This document shows, piece by piece, positions 17,446-26,477 of a stretch of 64,000 bases of DNA (position 1 is the stretch's first letter; each line of letters starts with the position of its first letter). The DNA comes from Frankia sp. AiPa1 (lineage in GTDB: Bacteria > Actinomycetota > Actinomycetes > Frankiales > Frankiaceae). The stretch spans positions 105,572 to 169,571 of the forward strand of contig NZ_JALKFZ020000141.1 of the NCBI RefSeq assembly GCF_023243075.1, read 5' to 3'. Made by a program: the position numbers and the translations under genes. The notes under the pieces are model-generated. The model was not told where the DNA came from, ran no database searches, and worked only from the letters and a program-made list of their open reading frames with translations.

Positions 17446-18600
17446 TCAGTTGGCGGCGGCGTTGTGGACGAGGTCGGCGGCGGCCTGCGGCCACCACGCA
17501 CCGGCCTCGGGGTCGCCACGGCCGCATTCACCGTCGCTGGCGCCGGGGGTCTTGACCCACAGGAACGCGTCCGCGTGGGGATAGCCGGTGTCGGTCGTCG
17601 GTCGGTCGCCGAGTCCGCGCCCGGGCGGGTTGCACCAGGGGTGCGAGATGCCGGTCGCGGGGCCCCGGCCGTTGCGGGAGGTGTCGATGACATAGTGGGC
17701 GCCGCCGAGCAGCCGGGAGAGCACCTCGCCGCGGGCCGCCTCATCCGCGGTGGCGTAGTAGTTCGCCACGTTGACCGCGAATCCGCGGGCATGTGTCACC
17801 CCGGCCTGGACCAGGCGGCGGGCCATCTCCGCGGCGTCGGTCCAACCACAGTTGGCGCCGTCGAGATAGACACTGGTCGCGGGCAGGCCGCCATAGACGT
17901 CGATCGCGTCGCGCAACAGGGCATAGCGCTCCTGGGCCTGGCCGGCGTCAAGCTCGTCGATCTGGCCGAGCGCATCCGGTTCGAGGACGACGACGGCCCG
18001 GGCGCCGCCGATGCCGGCCGCGACCTGGCTGGTGAACTGACGGTAGGAGCCGGCGTCGGGCAGGCCCCCGGATGAGTAGCCGGCACCCACGTCCCGGTGC
18101 GGGATCGCGTACACCATGTACACCGCGGTGGAACCGGCCGCCTGCGCGGCGGCGGCCCGAGCGTGCACCTCGCCAGCCACGTCCTTGATCCAGTCGCCCA
18201 CCGGGAACGCGGTGGGGGTCCGCACCAGCGTCGCGATCGTGGCCGCCTCGTCGCGATGAGCGGCGGCGCGCTGCGCCGCCTGGCTGTCCGGATCGGCGAG
18301 GAACGGCGCCCGGGGCGCGCGGGTGGCGGCGCCGTCGCTGTCGGGAGCGGCGATCGCCGTCTGGTTCACGGCGTCGGCCCCGCCGACCGGGCAGCGGGTG
18401 CGGTCCGGCGCGGGTACCGGCGCCGCGGCGGTGGCCCCTCCGGTCCGGCCTGATCCTCCGTCCGAACGCCCGTCATCCCCGCCGCCCAGGCCGCATCCGG
18501 CCAGCGAGGCCGCCAGCGCCAGCAGTGCCGTGAAGGCCAGGACCGCGGCGCCCCGGCGCGCAGGCTCCCGGGTCACGGGCATCGACCTGGTTGACGGCAC
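17446..18600 (-). CDS. Lipoprotein glycoside hydrolase family 6 (CslZ-like endoglucanase)
   Basis: 384 residues from GTG 18600, with AGAGGA about seven bases upstream. The N-terminus is a lipoprotein signal: Arg-rich start, hydrophobic core AVLAFTALLALAASLAGC with the lipobox cysteine near residue 36. The GH6 domain shows YAIPHRDVGAGYSSGG, VVVLEPDALGQID, VYLDGANCGWTD, NVANYYAT, DTSRNGRGP, WCNPPGRGLG and AFLWVKTPGASDG. Compared with the neighbouring GH6 it has HRDVG in place of QRDCGG, so the two are old paralogues. In Streptomyces a GH6 gene lies next to cslA and glxA; the same arrangement here argues for work on the hyphal beta-glucan. Confidence 0.9.
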   Translation of the reverse strand: MPSTRSMPVTREPARRGAAVLAFTALLALAASLAGCGLGGGDDGRSDGGSGRTGGATAAAPVPAPDRTRCPVGGADAVNQTAIAAPDSDGAATRAPRAPFLADPDSQAAQRAAAHRDEAATIATLVRTPTAFPVGDWIKDVAGEVHARAAAAQAAGSTAVYMVYAIPHRDVGAGYSSGGLPDAGSYRQFTSQVAAGIGGARAVVVLEPDALGQIDELDAGQAQERYALLRDAIDVYGGLPATSVYLDGANCGWTDAAEMARRLVQAGVTHARGFAVNVANYYATADEAARGEVLSRLLGGAHYVIDTSRNGRGPATGISHPWCNPPGRGLGDRPTTDTGYPHADAFLWVKTPGASDGECGRGDPEAGAWWPQAAADLVHNAAAN

Positions 18601-18800
18601 GGCGGCGTCCTCTCTGCGGAGACTCGCGTGACAGGTGGTGACGCGAGGGTCTGGCGGCGGCTCGCGGATCAGGCCTCGCCGAAGGCCGGCGCGCGCAGGG
18701 TGGGCAAGGTCGAACGAAGTGGGCAGGGCGAGCAGGGACAGGAGGCGGGGCGGTCAGGGGCAGGGCGGACAGAGCTCGGGGCAGCCTGCACCGCCGGGCG

Positions 18801-20825
18801 TCACTGGGCCACATGCACCCAGCTGGCGACCGACGGCACGCCTGCCCCGTTGTCGACAAAGAGCATGTAGTAGTCACCCGGCAGAACGTTCGGGTTCGTC
18901 GGCACGCTCACCGTGACCGTACCGTCTGCCTGGGACGCGATCGGCAGAGCCACGGATCGTTGCTCGGTATCCGTCACGTGAGTGTAGGCTCCCGGCCGGA
19001 TCAATCGGACCTTTGCGACTTTCTGGGACACTTTCAGGGTGAGGGAAGTACCGCGCGTCACGGCGTTCGGCGCAGTGCGAATCACCGGACGCGTCCCGGC
19101 GTACAGGTACGGCGGCGAGTAGACCTCGACCCTCGTCTCGAAGGTGTTGTCGTCGCTGAGCGGGTTGGACCCGAACACCGCCACCCGTCCATCCGGGAGC
19201 AGGATGTACTCGGAGTGATAGTCCCGGCCGACGTGCGGGTCGGCCACCTTGCGGAAGGTGTTCGTCGTCGGGTTGTAGATCTCGGCGGTCAGGGTGTCCT
19301 TGGCCCGGTAGCGCCGGGAGCCACCCGAGACCAGCACCGTGTCGTCGGGCAGCACGACCGCGCCCGGATAGCGCTTGGGCGAGCTGAGGTCTGCACCACG
19401 CTCCCAGACGGGCTGGGGCTTCGTCAGGTCGACGATCGCGGTCCGGTCGGTGGCCACCTGGGTGTCGCCGACGCCACCGCCGCCGATGAACATGATCTTC
19501 TGGTCCTGCGCCGGGGCGAGCAGCACCGTGCCGGCCGTCTCGTTGACCTCGGGCAGCGGCAGGCCCGTCACAGGCTGGAAGTTGTTGTTCGTGAGGTTCC
19601 ACAACCCGGACTGCCGCGCCTCCAGTGACGCCGGGCCGTAACCCGCGTTCGCCCCGGAGAAGAACAGCCGGCCGTCCGCGGTCAGCAGCAGCGACGGGTA
19701 GGTCGGGAACTCCTTGACCAGCTCGGGGTGCTCGATCCAGCTCGCGGAGGCGCTGTCGTACGACTCGGTGTTGCCCGGGTCGATGTCGCCTTTCTCGTTC
19801 AGCCCGGATACGGCGACCACCGCCCCGTTGGCGAGTGTGACCAGCGTCGGATACCAGCGGGCGTGCCGCAGAAAGCCGGTCTTGGTATAATGCTCGGTTA
19901 TCGGGTCGAACAGGTAGGCGTCCTTCAGCCCCTCGTATTCCTTCTTTTTGCCGTCGGGGGCGTCCTGGGCGAGGACCTCGTACGCCTTGGTGCCACCGGC
20001 GATGAGCAGGTCACCGTTGGGCAGGAAGGCATGCCCGGCGCAGAAGAGGTCCCAGGGGGTGTAGATCTTCTGGAACGTGTTCGCGACCGGGTCCCACAGG
20101 ACGGTCTCGTACCGCTTGGCGTCGAAGTTCTTCTTGTCGTTGCCCGAGCCGGCCATCAGCAGCACCTTGCCGGTGCGCAGCATCGCCGCGTGGATCGAGC
20201 GCGACCCACTGTCCGCCACGATGTCCCAGCGCCCGTTCGTGCGCATGTAGTCCGGCTGGTGCGACCGCCACTCGTTGAGCCGGTCGGACGCCCAGGAGTT
20301 GACATAAGGGAAGTTGCCGGCCAGCACCACGAGGACGATGATCGAGGCCTGCAGGATCCGCCGGCGACGGCGGGACTTCGTCGGCGTCGCCACCACCGGC
20401 GCCATCCGCGGATCGTCCAGGGGATTACGGTTTCCTGATTCCGAACGGCGGTCAGCCTCGGACCGGTGGCCCGGCCCGGTCCGACGATCAGCCGCGGGCC
20501 GACGGCCCGGCTCCGCGGGGCGGGCCGACCTCGCGCGGTGGCCAGGCTCCGGGCGGTGGTCCGTCGCTGGGTGCCGGTCGGGCCCGGGGGCACGGCCCGG
20601 GGCGGGACGTTCAGGGGGCTCAGCCCACCGGTCCGATCCACCTCGCCGCTCCGATTCCCCCCGCCGGTCGGGCTCGATGCGCCGGTCGAGCTCCGGACGC
20701 CGGTCGGAAGCGGGACGGCGCGCACCGTCTCCCGCGGACGCGGCACCACCGAGAGCCGGCAGGTCGGTAACCGTCGGCTCGTCGGGTTCCGGTCGGTGAT
20801 CGCGGCGCCGCGCACGGTCGGCCAT
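18801..20825 (-). CDS. glxA: GlxA-like copper radical oxidase (kelch / DUF1929), membrane-anchored
   Basis: 674 residues. The ATG overlaps the upstream cslA stop by one base (TGATG). A long charged cytoplasmic tail of about 155 residues, full of DRR, RRPE and PDR motifs, leads to one membrane helix (about 157-176). The outer domain has kelch repeats and a C-terminal DUF1929 domain. By analogy with galactose oxidase, the copper/radical residues should be Cys in FCAGH near 261 cross-linked to Tyr in RWYPT near 322, Tyr-His in GRDYHSEY near 534, and His in the terminal WVHVAQ. In Streptomyces GlxA is needed with CslA for a cellulose-like polymer at hyphal tips. Assignment rests on fold motifs and gene order. 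Confidence 0.88.
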   Translation of the reverse strand: MADRARRRDHRPEPDEPTVTDLPALGGAASAGDGARRPASDRRPELDRRIEPDRRGESERRGGSDRWAEPPERPAPGRAPGPDRHPATDHRPEPGHRARSARPAEPGRRPAADRRTGPGHRSEADRRSESGNRNPLDDPRMAPVVATPTKSRRRRRILQASIIVLVVLAGNFPYVNSWASDRLNEWRSHQPDYMRTNGRWDIVADSGSRSIHAAMLRTGKVLLMAGSGNDKKNFDAKRYETVLWDPVANTFQKIYTPWDLFCAGHAFLPNGDLLIAGGTKAYEVLAQDAPDGKKKEYEGLKDAYLFDPITEHYTKTGFLRHARWYPTLVTLANGAVVAVSGLNEKGDIDPGNTESYDSASASWIEHPELVKEFPTYPSLLLTADGRLFFSGANAGYGPASLEARQSGLWNLTNNNFQPVTGLPLPEVNETAGTVLLAPAQDQKIMFIGGGGVGDTQVATDRTAIVDLTKPQPVWERGADLSSPKRYPGAVVLPDDTVLVSGGSRRYRAKDTLTAEIYNPTTNTFRKVADPHVGRDYHSEYILLPDGRVAVFGSNPLSDDNTFETRVEVYSPPYLYAGTRPVIRTAPNAVTRGTSLTLKVSQKVAKVRLIRPGAYTHVTDTEQRSVALPIASQADGTVTVSVPTNPNVLPGDYYMLFVDNGAGVPSVASWVHVAQ

Positions 20826-23578
20826 CAGCCAAGCTCCTCAAGCAGGCCATCAAGGGAAACCCGACGCCGACGCGGGGTAAGGCGCATCGTCACGTCCTCG
20901 ACATAGGCCGGTTGGTCACCGACCGCGGCGCCGACTCCGGCGAGTTCCTCGCGGCGAGCGGTGATGACCGTCTCCTGCTCGGCGTAGGACGAAGCGGCAG
21001 CGGGTGTGCGTCCCGCGGACACCCGCTCCCCCACCGGTATCGGCGGAGTGGACGGGCGCGCGCCGCGCCGGTCCGGACCATCTCCCGCACGGTGATCACC
21101 AGCATCATCGTGCCCGGAACCGCCCTTGCCCCCGCGTGCCGCGTCGGTCCGCACGGGCCGGCTGGCGGCCAGGTGCTCCCGGGCACGTTCCTCGTCGGAG
21201 CGGCCGGGATCCTTGGGCAGGCGGGCCGGCGAGTCGGGCAGGGCACGGGTGATGACCGTGTCGTTGTCCCGGTCTCGGTCCTGGCTGTGCTCTTGGTCCT
21301 GGCTGTGCTCTCGGTCCTGGCCGGACTCGCCGTCCCGGTCGCTCTCGCCGCCTCGGCCGGGCCTACCGCCCGACGCGCCGGTCGTGGCGGCCCGTGCGGT
21401 GACAGCGGCCACCTCCGCGGCGGACAGCAGCAGGGTCGGACCGTCGACGTCGGTGGCGGCGCCATTGCTGGCGGCGGAGTCGGCCCCCGCACCCGCCCCG
21501 GCGGGAGTACGGTCCCGCCCGGAGATGCCGGCTGGCACCGGCCCACCGGGCTGTGCCGCCGGCCCGCGTGGAGGAGCTCCCTGGGGACGCGCACCGACGA
21601 TGGTGACCGTGTCCATGGTGAGGCCGTCGTCCGCGGTGAGGCCGTCGGACAGTTCCACCTCCTCGGTGACCGGATCCCTGAATCCGGCGGCCACCACGGC
21701 CGGCACCTCCTCGGTGACCGGGTCGTCCGCCGCCGCACGCCGTTGTGCGGCCGGTGATGCCGGCCTCATCACGCTGGTCGCCCCGCGACCGGCGGGCGCG
21801 CCGGGGCGGGTGGAGGGCTCCGAGCCTGGCCCGGGGATGGGCCAGGCGGCCTCGGCCGCCTGTCTCGGGGCCGGCACGTGCGCGGCCGGCAGTGGGTTCG
21901 GGGCCTTGGCTCGCCGCGGGGCGAGGATCGGTTCGAGACCCCACAGGCCGATCGGGATCAGACAGGTGACCAGCGACAGCGAGACCCAGACCATGTTCGC
22001 CGGGTAAAGGTGCCCGAGGACGGCGGCGGCGGTGATCGACCCGCCCGACCAGGCCGCCCAGAACAAATGCTTGCGGAAGGTCATCAGCCGGTCTGGGCTT
22101 GCCTGGTCGCCCTTGGGTGTCACGACGAAACCGAGCTTGCGGCGGAACACCGCGCCGACCAGCGCCGTCGAGTAGAAGGGTGTGCACAGCACGGACACGA
22201 AGATTCCGGACATTCCAGCGCTGCCGGCTTCCTCGTGCGGGCTCGTGTTGAATCGGCGCAGCCAGAAGTACAGCAGCAGCCGCGCGGCGAACACGTCGAA
22301 GTAGAGCGCGAGCCACGCCGAGACGTGCACGACGACACCGGTGGAGCCCAAGGCCATGTACGTCGTCGTGAGCATCATGCCGAGGATCCAGGTCAGTGCG
22401 ACGGTCGGGTAGTGCAGCATCAGCGTCGCGTAGTGCAGCCGAGGGCCCCAGGAAAGCCGGCGCATCCGGCTGGCGGCCTCGGTGACGAGCACCTCGTTGG
22501 CGCCGCGGGCCCAGCGCAACTGCTGGCTGAAGAAATCCGTCCAGGTCGCCGGGCCCTCGCCGACCGCGATCACGTCGGGCGTGTAGACCGAGGTCCACCG
22601 GTGCCTCGTCGTCGGGTTGCGCGCGCCGTGGACGGCGAAGGACGTCGCGAGATCCTCGGTGATGGAGTCCTGGAAGCCCCCGATCTGCCGCCACGTCTCC
22701 ACCCGGTAGGCGTGGTTCGTACCGACGAACATCCCGCAGGCGAACCGGTTGGCCGCCCGCTGGACGACCGAGTGGAACATGTAGTTCTGGGCCTCCGCCC
22801 CGCGGGTGAGGTAATGACGGAAGTTGCCATAGACCTGCGGACCGACGACGAACGCGACGTTCGGGTCCCGGAAGTAGCCGAGCATGCGCTCGGCGAAGTT
22901 CGGCAGGGGAATGTGATCGGGGTCGACGGAAAGCACCACGTCGTAACCATCGCCATGGGCGTCCAGCCACGCGTTGTGATTACCGTGCTTCGTCTTCGCC
23001 CGGAATCGGCCGCGGCCGGTGTTCCAGCGTTCGATGCCCTTACGCGAGAAATGGTGAATGCCGATCTCGGCACACATCGCTCGCACCGCCGGATCGTTGC
23101 CCTCGTCGAGAAGCCACACGTCGATCGTCGAGTCGTGCTTGATGTTACGCGCCGCGATCAGGGTGTCCCGGACGACGTCGAGAGGTTCCTTGGACGGCAC
23201 GATGGTCGTCGTGAACGCCACCCGCAGACCCGTCGGTGGACGCACGGGAATGGGATTGCGCATGATGAACGCCGACCAGCACAGTGTGATCGAGTTCAGC
23301 AGCCGGATACCTTCGGTCACGACGATCAGCCAGAACATCACCGTATTGCCGACCTGGACCGCGGTCGGCAGGTACCGGGCGTGCGGATAGTGCGCGGGCT
23401 GGATCAGCCAGACGAAGAACAGCGACGACAGGCCCACCGTGGCGATCAGCTGGGGCAGCACCTGGTAGAGATGCCGTCCCACCATGATCTTGCGATAGGC
23501 GACGTGGTACTCCCCCCGGGCCGGCGGCTCCTGCAACGGTCCGGCGAGCGTCGAGAACGACGCGTAGTCATACGCCAC
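20825..23578 (-). CDS. cslA: CslA-like cellulose synthase family glycosyltransferase (GT2)
   Basis: 917 residues from GTG 23578, with ACAGGAG eight bases upstream. Two N-terminal membrane helices precede a processive GT2 domain with all key motifs: LLDEGND near 157, DPDH near 218, TED near 306 and QQLRW near 353. Several more membrane helices follow (to about 560). The last 300 or so residues are a disordered cytoplasmic tail rich in Pro, Ala, Gly, Asp and Arg with short EHSQDQEHSQD repeats. No PilZ domain is visible. Expected reaction: beta-1,4-glucan chain synthesis from a UDP-sugar at the membrane. Overlap with glxA by one base implies coupled translation. Confidence 0.92.
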   Translation of the reverse strand: MAYDYASFSTLAGPLQEPPARGEYHVAYRKIMVGRHLYQVLPQLIATVGLSSLFFVWLIQPAHYPHARYLPTAVQVGNTVMFWLIVVTEGIRLLNSITLCWSAFIMRNPIPVRPPTGLRVAFTTTIVPSKEPLDVVRDTLIAARNIKHDSTIDVWLLDEGNDPAVRAMCAEIGIHHFSRKGIERWNTGRGRFRAKTKHGNHNAWLDAHGDGYDVVLSVDPDHIPLPNFAERMLGYFRDPNVAFVVGPQVYGNFRHYLTRGAEAQNYMFHSVVQRAANRFACGMFVGTNHAYRVETWRQIGGFQDSITEDLATSFAVHGARNPTTRHRWTSVYTPDVIAVGEGPATWTDFFSQQLRWARGANEVLVTEAASRMRRLSWGPRLHYATLMLHYPTVALTWILGMMLTTTYMALGSTGVVVHVSAWLALYFDVFAARLLLYFWLRRFNTSPHEEAGSAGMSGIFVSVLCTPFYSTALVGAVFRRKLGFVVTPKGDQASPDRLMTFRKHLFWAAWSGGSITAAAVLGHLYPANMVWVSLSLVTCLIPIGLWGLEPILAPRRAKAPNPLPAAHVPAPRQAAEAAWPIPGPGSEPSTRPGAPAGRGATSVMRPASPAAQRRAAADDPVTEEVPAVVAAGFRDPVTEEVELSDGLTADDGLTMDTVTIVGARPQGAPPRGPAAQPGGPVPAGISGRDRTPAGAGAGADSAASNGAATDVDGPTLLLSAAEVAAVTARAATTGASGGRPGRGGESDRDGESGQDREHSQDQEHSQDRDRDNDTVITRALPDSPARLPKDPGRSDEERAREHLAASRPVRTDAARGGKGGSGHDDAGDHRAGDGPDRRGARPSTPPIPVGERVSAGRTPAAASSYAEQETVITARREELAGVGAAVGDQPAYVEDVTMRLTPRRRRVSLDGLLEELG

Positions 23579-24524
23579 GGTGACGGCTCCTGTGGGCTCG
23601 GCCCGCGCTGCCCGGGGACCTCGCGGTGACGGCGGACGCCGCTGTGCCAGACGACCTCAGGGCACGGGGGGACGCGGGCCCGCGCTGCCCGCGCTCGAGT
23701 ACCAGCCAGCCCACCGCCGCGCCGACCATGACGACTCCGCAGGCCAGGGCGACCCAGAGCCAGACCCCGGGCCCACTTGACGTGACCGGTTCGTCGGTCT
23801 GAAAGGTGCCGATCCGCAGCCGGCCGATGGTGCTCCGCAGCGGGTCGGCGGCATGACGCCGGCCGAGCGCCAGGGCGACGATGGCCACCCCACATACCAG
23901 CGGCAACGCGGCCAGCATCCGAAGGCCGGTCCAGCGCACCAGCAGGCAGGCCACGATCGCGAGCACCGCGGCGACGATCACCAGTGCGCCGGTCGGCGCC
24001 AGGGCCCAGCCGGAGCGCGTGGCGACCAGCAGGTGTGCACCCCGGTCGGACAGCGTCGCGCTCGCCCAGGTCCGCGGCACGGTGAGCAGGGCCACCAGTC
24101 CAGCCAGGGCACACAGCGTCAGCGCACGGTCGGCCCAGACGTTCCGCGCGGGCGCGGGATCGCGGACGTCACCCCCGCTCCCGGCAGTGTCCTCGGTATC
24201 CGGGCTGTCCCAGGCGTCCGAGCTGCCCCCGGTGTCCGAGCTGTCCGCGAGGGCCGCGTCATCGGCGAGGTCCTGAGCCAACGGGGCCGACGGGGCCGGC
24301 GCGTCCGGGTCGGCCAGGTCGGCCCCGGCATCCCAGTTCTCGCCAGCATCCCAGTTCTCCCTGGCGTCCAGGGCCTGCCGGTCGCCGGCGCCCGGCTCGT
24401 CGTGGAACACGAAACCCCTCCCAGCGAAACGGCCACGCGGTGCGGCCATCAGGCCGATCCGCATTGCCGCACCGCGATACCGCGCCACCCCCTGGCGCGA
24501 CGGAACACTCATCCGTCCGTACAT
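23568..24524 (-). CDS. Membrane protein resembling the Trp-operon-associated family
   Basis: 318 residues if the first ATG (24524) is used; ATGs at 24512 and 24464 are equally possible, and none has a good ribosome site. About 110 N-terminal residues are acidic and low complexity with two ENWDAG repeats. Four membrane helices follow. The pattern TWASA after helix 1, SGWALAPTGALVIV at helix 2, and a periplasmic loop before a final GVWLWVALACGVVMVGA helix matches the protein beside trpE at 41848-42567, so the two look like paralogues. It ends within the start region of cslA (11-base overlap), suggesting co-transcription with the polysaccharide genes. Function unknown. Confidence 0.7.
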   Translation of the reverse strand: MYGRMSVPSRQGVARYRGAAMRIGLMAAPRGRFAGRGFVFHDEPGAGDRQALDARENWDAGENWDAGADLADPDAPAPSAPLAQDLADDAALADSSDTGGSSDAWDSPDTEDTAGSGGDVRDPAPARNVWADRALTLCALAGLVALLTVPRTWASATLSDRGAHLLVATRSGWALAPTGALVIVAAVLAIVACLLVRWTGLRMLAALPLVCGVAIVALALGRRHAADPLRSTIGRLRIGTFQTDEPVTSSGPGVWLWVALACGVVMVGAAVGWLVLERGQRGPASPRALRSSGTAASAVTARSPGSAGRAHRSRHRGV

Positions 24525-24798
24525 CCGCGCCGGACAGAACCCTGCTGACAGACGCGCAGCGACACGCTAATGTTGCGGCGCCCGCACAGGATTACCGTTA
24601 CGTCAGCGTTCCTCAGGAACACTGTGTGTACAGATTATGCGGTGGCCACCGAATAGGCCTCGACGGGGTCGGTCCCGCGACACCAACCCGGCAGGAACGT
24701 GAGGGTTGCGCCTGGCAGGGTTCCTGGTCGCCCGGCTGGACGCCGAACGTGATCCGGCCCGCACGCTTCCTGACCGTTTCACCTGCCTGACATGATGC

Positions 24799-25689
24799 TC
24801 ACCTGCGGATGATGAGAACGGTCGCGACGACGACGCCGAGCGTGATGACCGCGGCACGCAACAGTGCGGGATGCATTCGGCGGGCGATCCGCGCGCCGAT
24901 CAGGCCACCGGCCAGCGAGGCCACGACAAGAATGCCGGCATAGCCCCAGGCCACCTTCGCTGTGACCAGGAACACCACGACGCCCACGCCGTTCACGCCG
25001 AAGGCAAGAAGGGTCTTGAGTCCGTTGGTGCGCTGCAGGTCGTCACTGAGCAGGATGCCCAGCACGCCGAGCAGCAGAACACCGAGCCCGGCACCGAAGT
25101 AGGAGCCGTACACCCCAGCCACGAGCACCCCGGCCCGCGTCGGCCAGGTGACCTCCGCGACCGTCCGGTCGGCCGAGGACGCTCCGATGACTGGAGGTGC
25201 CCCGACTGCTGCGGACGTCCCGACACCTGGGTACGTCCCGGCAGCTCCGGGCGTCTCGGCGGCCGGGTGCGTCCTGGCGGCGACGGCCGCGGATGCGGCG
25301 GCCCGGCGGCGGGCTACCAGCGCGGCGAGCCGGGTCTGGGCGGCCAGCAGCAGGCAGGAGGCCAGGACGAGGTAGGGCACCACGGCACGGAAGCTCGACG
25401 ACGGCGTGGCCAGGAGAACGACGGCGCCGATGACACCGCCGAGCAACGCGGGCGGACCGAGCGCGCGCAGCCGGTCGACCTGGTCGGCGAGCTCACGGCG
25501 ATATCCGAGCGCCCCGCCGGCATACCCGGTGAGCAGTCCCACCGACGAGGTGATGTTGGCCGTCAGTGCTGGCAGACCGGTCGCGAGCAACGCCGGGAAG
25601 GCGATGAGCGTGCCGCCACCGGCGATCGCGTTGACCGCGCCCGCGAGCAGACCCGCTCCGATGGTGAGCAGCGCGTCGCCGGGTCCCAC
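24799..25689 (-). CDS. TauE/SafE family sulfite/sulfonate exporter-like permease
   Basis: Start taken at GTG 25689, which has AGGAGG eight bases upstream; the frame opens at 25710. The product has 296 residues with about eight membrane helices in two related halves. The signature GAGLLAGAVNAIAGGGTLIAFPAL in the first half and GAGLGVLLLGVLG with a second NGLKTLLAFGVNG in the later half are typical of PF01925. A hydrophilic Ala/Thr/Pro-rich loop near the middle carries imperfect repeats. Members export sulfite, sulfoacetate or other small anions; the substrate here is not predictable. No sulfur genes are adjacent. Confidence 0.85.
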   Translation of the reverse strand: MGPGDALLTIGAGLLAGAVNAIAGGGTLIAFPALLATGLPALTANITSSVGLLTGYAGGALGYRRELADQVDRLRALGPPALLGGVIGAVVLLATPSSSFRAVVPYLVLASCLLLAAQTRLAALVARRRAAASAAVAARTHPAAETPGAAGTYPGVGTSAAVGAPPVIGASSADRTVAEVTWPTRAGVLVAGVYGSYFGAGLGVLLLGVLGILLSDDLQRTNGLKTLLAFGVNGVGVVVFLVTAKVAWGYAGILVVASLAGGLIGARIARRMHPALLRAAVITLGVVVATVLIIRR

Positions 25690-25851
25690 CTGATCTTCCT
25701 CCTCGCCCACCCACCCGCCGCCGGGTTACACCAGAACGTTCCTGGCCGAGCATCCATCCCAGGCGCGCGAGCGGGGAAGCGGATGTGACGAAGCGGATGT
25801 GACCCGTTCGGCGCGAGGCCGAGGCGAGACCAGGTGCGTGGTCACGGTCCC

Positions 25852-26307
25852 CTACAGGTCGAACTCCTCCGGGTTGATCCCGACGGCGAAGCAGGCCTCC
25901 CGCACGACGGCCTGCTCGGACTTGTCGAACGTGCCGTCAGCGCCGCCGATCACGATGCCGATCTGGATGACGGCCCGGGCCTCGGCTGGCTTCTTCTTCG
26001 TCTTGCCGATGTCCTGCAGGACCGAGACCTTGCCGAACTCGAAGTCGGCCTGCAGTTTGCCGACGTAGTCGTTGAACCGGCGCTGCAGGTCGTCGGCCGG
26101 GAAGTTGTTCAGCACGTCGTTGGAGACGATCAAAGACGCGACGCGCTGGCGCTCGGCCGGGTCGATCGTGCCGTCGGCGGCGGCGACCAACGCACAGATC
26201 GCCATGCTCGCGTCGCGGAAGGCGCCGCTCTTCAGGTCGTTCTTCTTCGCGGTCAGCTGGCCCTGCATGGACTGGGCCGACTGGCGAAGCTGATTCCAGA
26301 TGGGCAC
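25852..26307 (-). CDS. terB: TerB family tellurite-resistance-type protein
   Basis: 151 residues from GTG 26307, preceded by AAGGAG. The sequence has the TerB all-helical metal-binding fold: two related halves, each with an acidic loop, ALVAAADGTIDPAERQRV in the first and IGGADGTFDKSEQAVV in the second, and a length close to the family norm. TerB belongs to Ter stress modules that are linked to tellurite, phage and metal or calcium responses. No TerC, TerD or TerZ partner is in the window, so it is an orphan copy. It follows the PI-PLC-like gene by about 170 bases on the same strand. Confidence 0.9.
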   Translation of the reverse strand: MPIWNQLRQSAQSMQGQLTAKKNDLKSGAFRDASMAICALVAAADGTIDPAERQRVASLIVSNDVLNNFPADDLQRRFNDYVGKLQADFEFGKVSVLQDIGKTKKKPAEARAVIQIGIVIGGADGTFDKSEQAVVREACFAVGINPEEFDL

Positions 26308-26477
26308 CTCGGCTCCTTCGCACGAGAGTGTCCGGACGGCGAGCGCCCGGAGGGTCGGGTCGGCGGCGGGGGCCGACGACAGACGGCTTCAGCAGGGTGA
26401 ACGCACGATCCACCGCCCACGATCCCATGACAGCGGGCCGGACCCCACAGATCCCGCCCGGACTGGCGCGCCCGCGG

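Noticed and set aside
15595..18600. The two GH6 genes as a recent tandem duplication
   Set aside because: Their N-termini, acid-loop motifs (QRDCGG against HRDVG) and linkers differ strongly; they are old paralogues.
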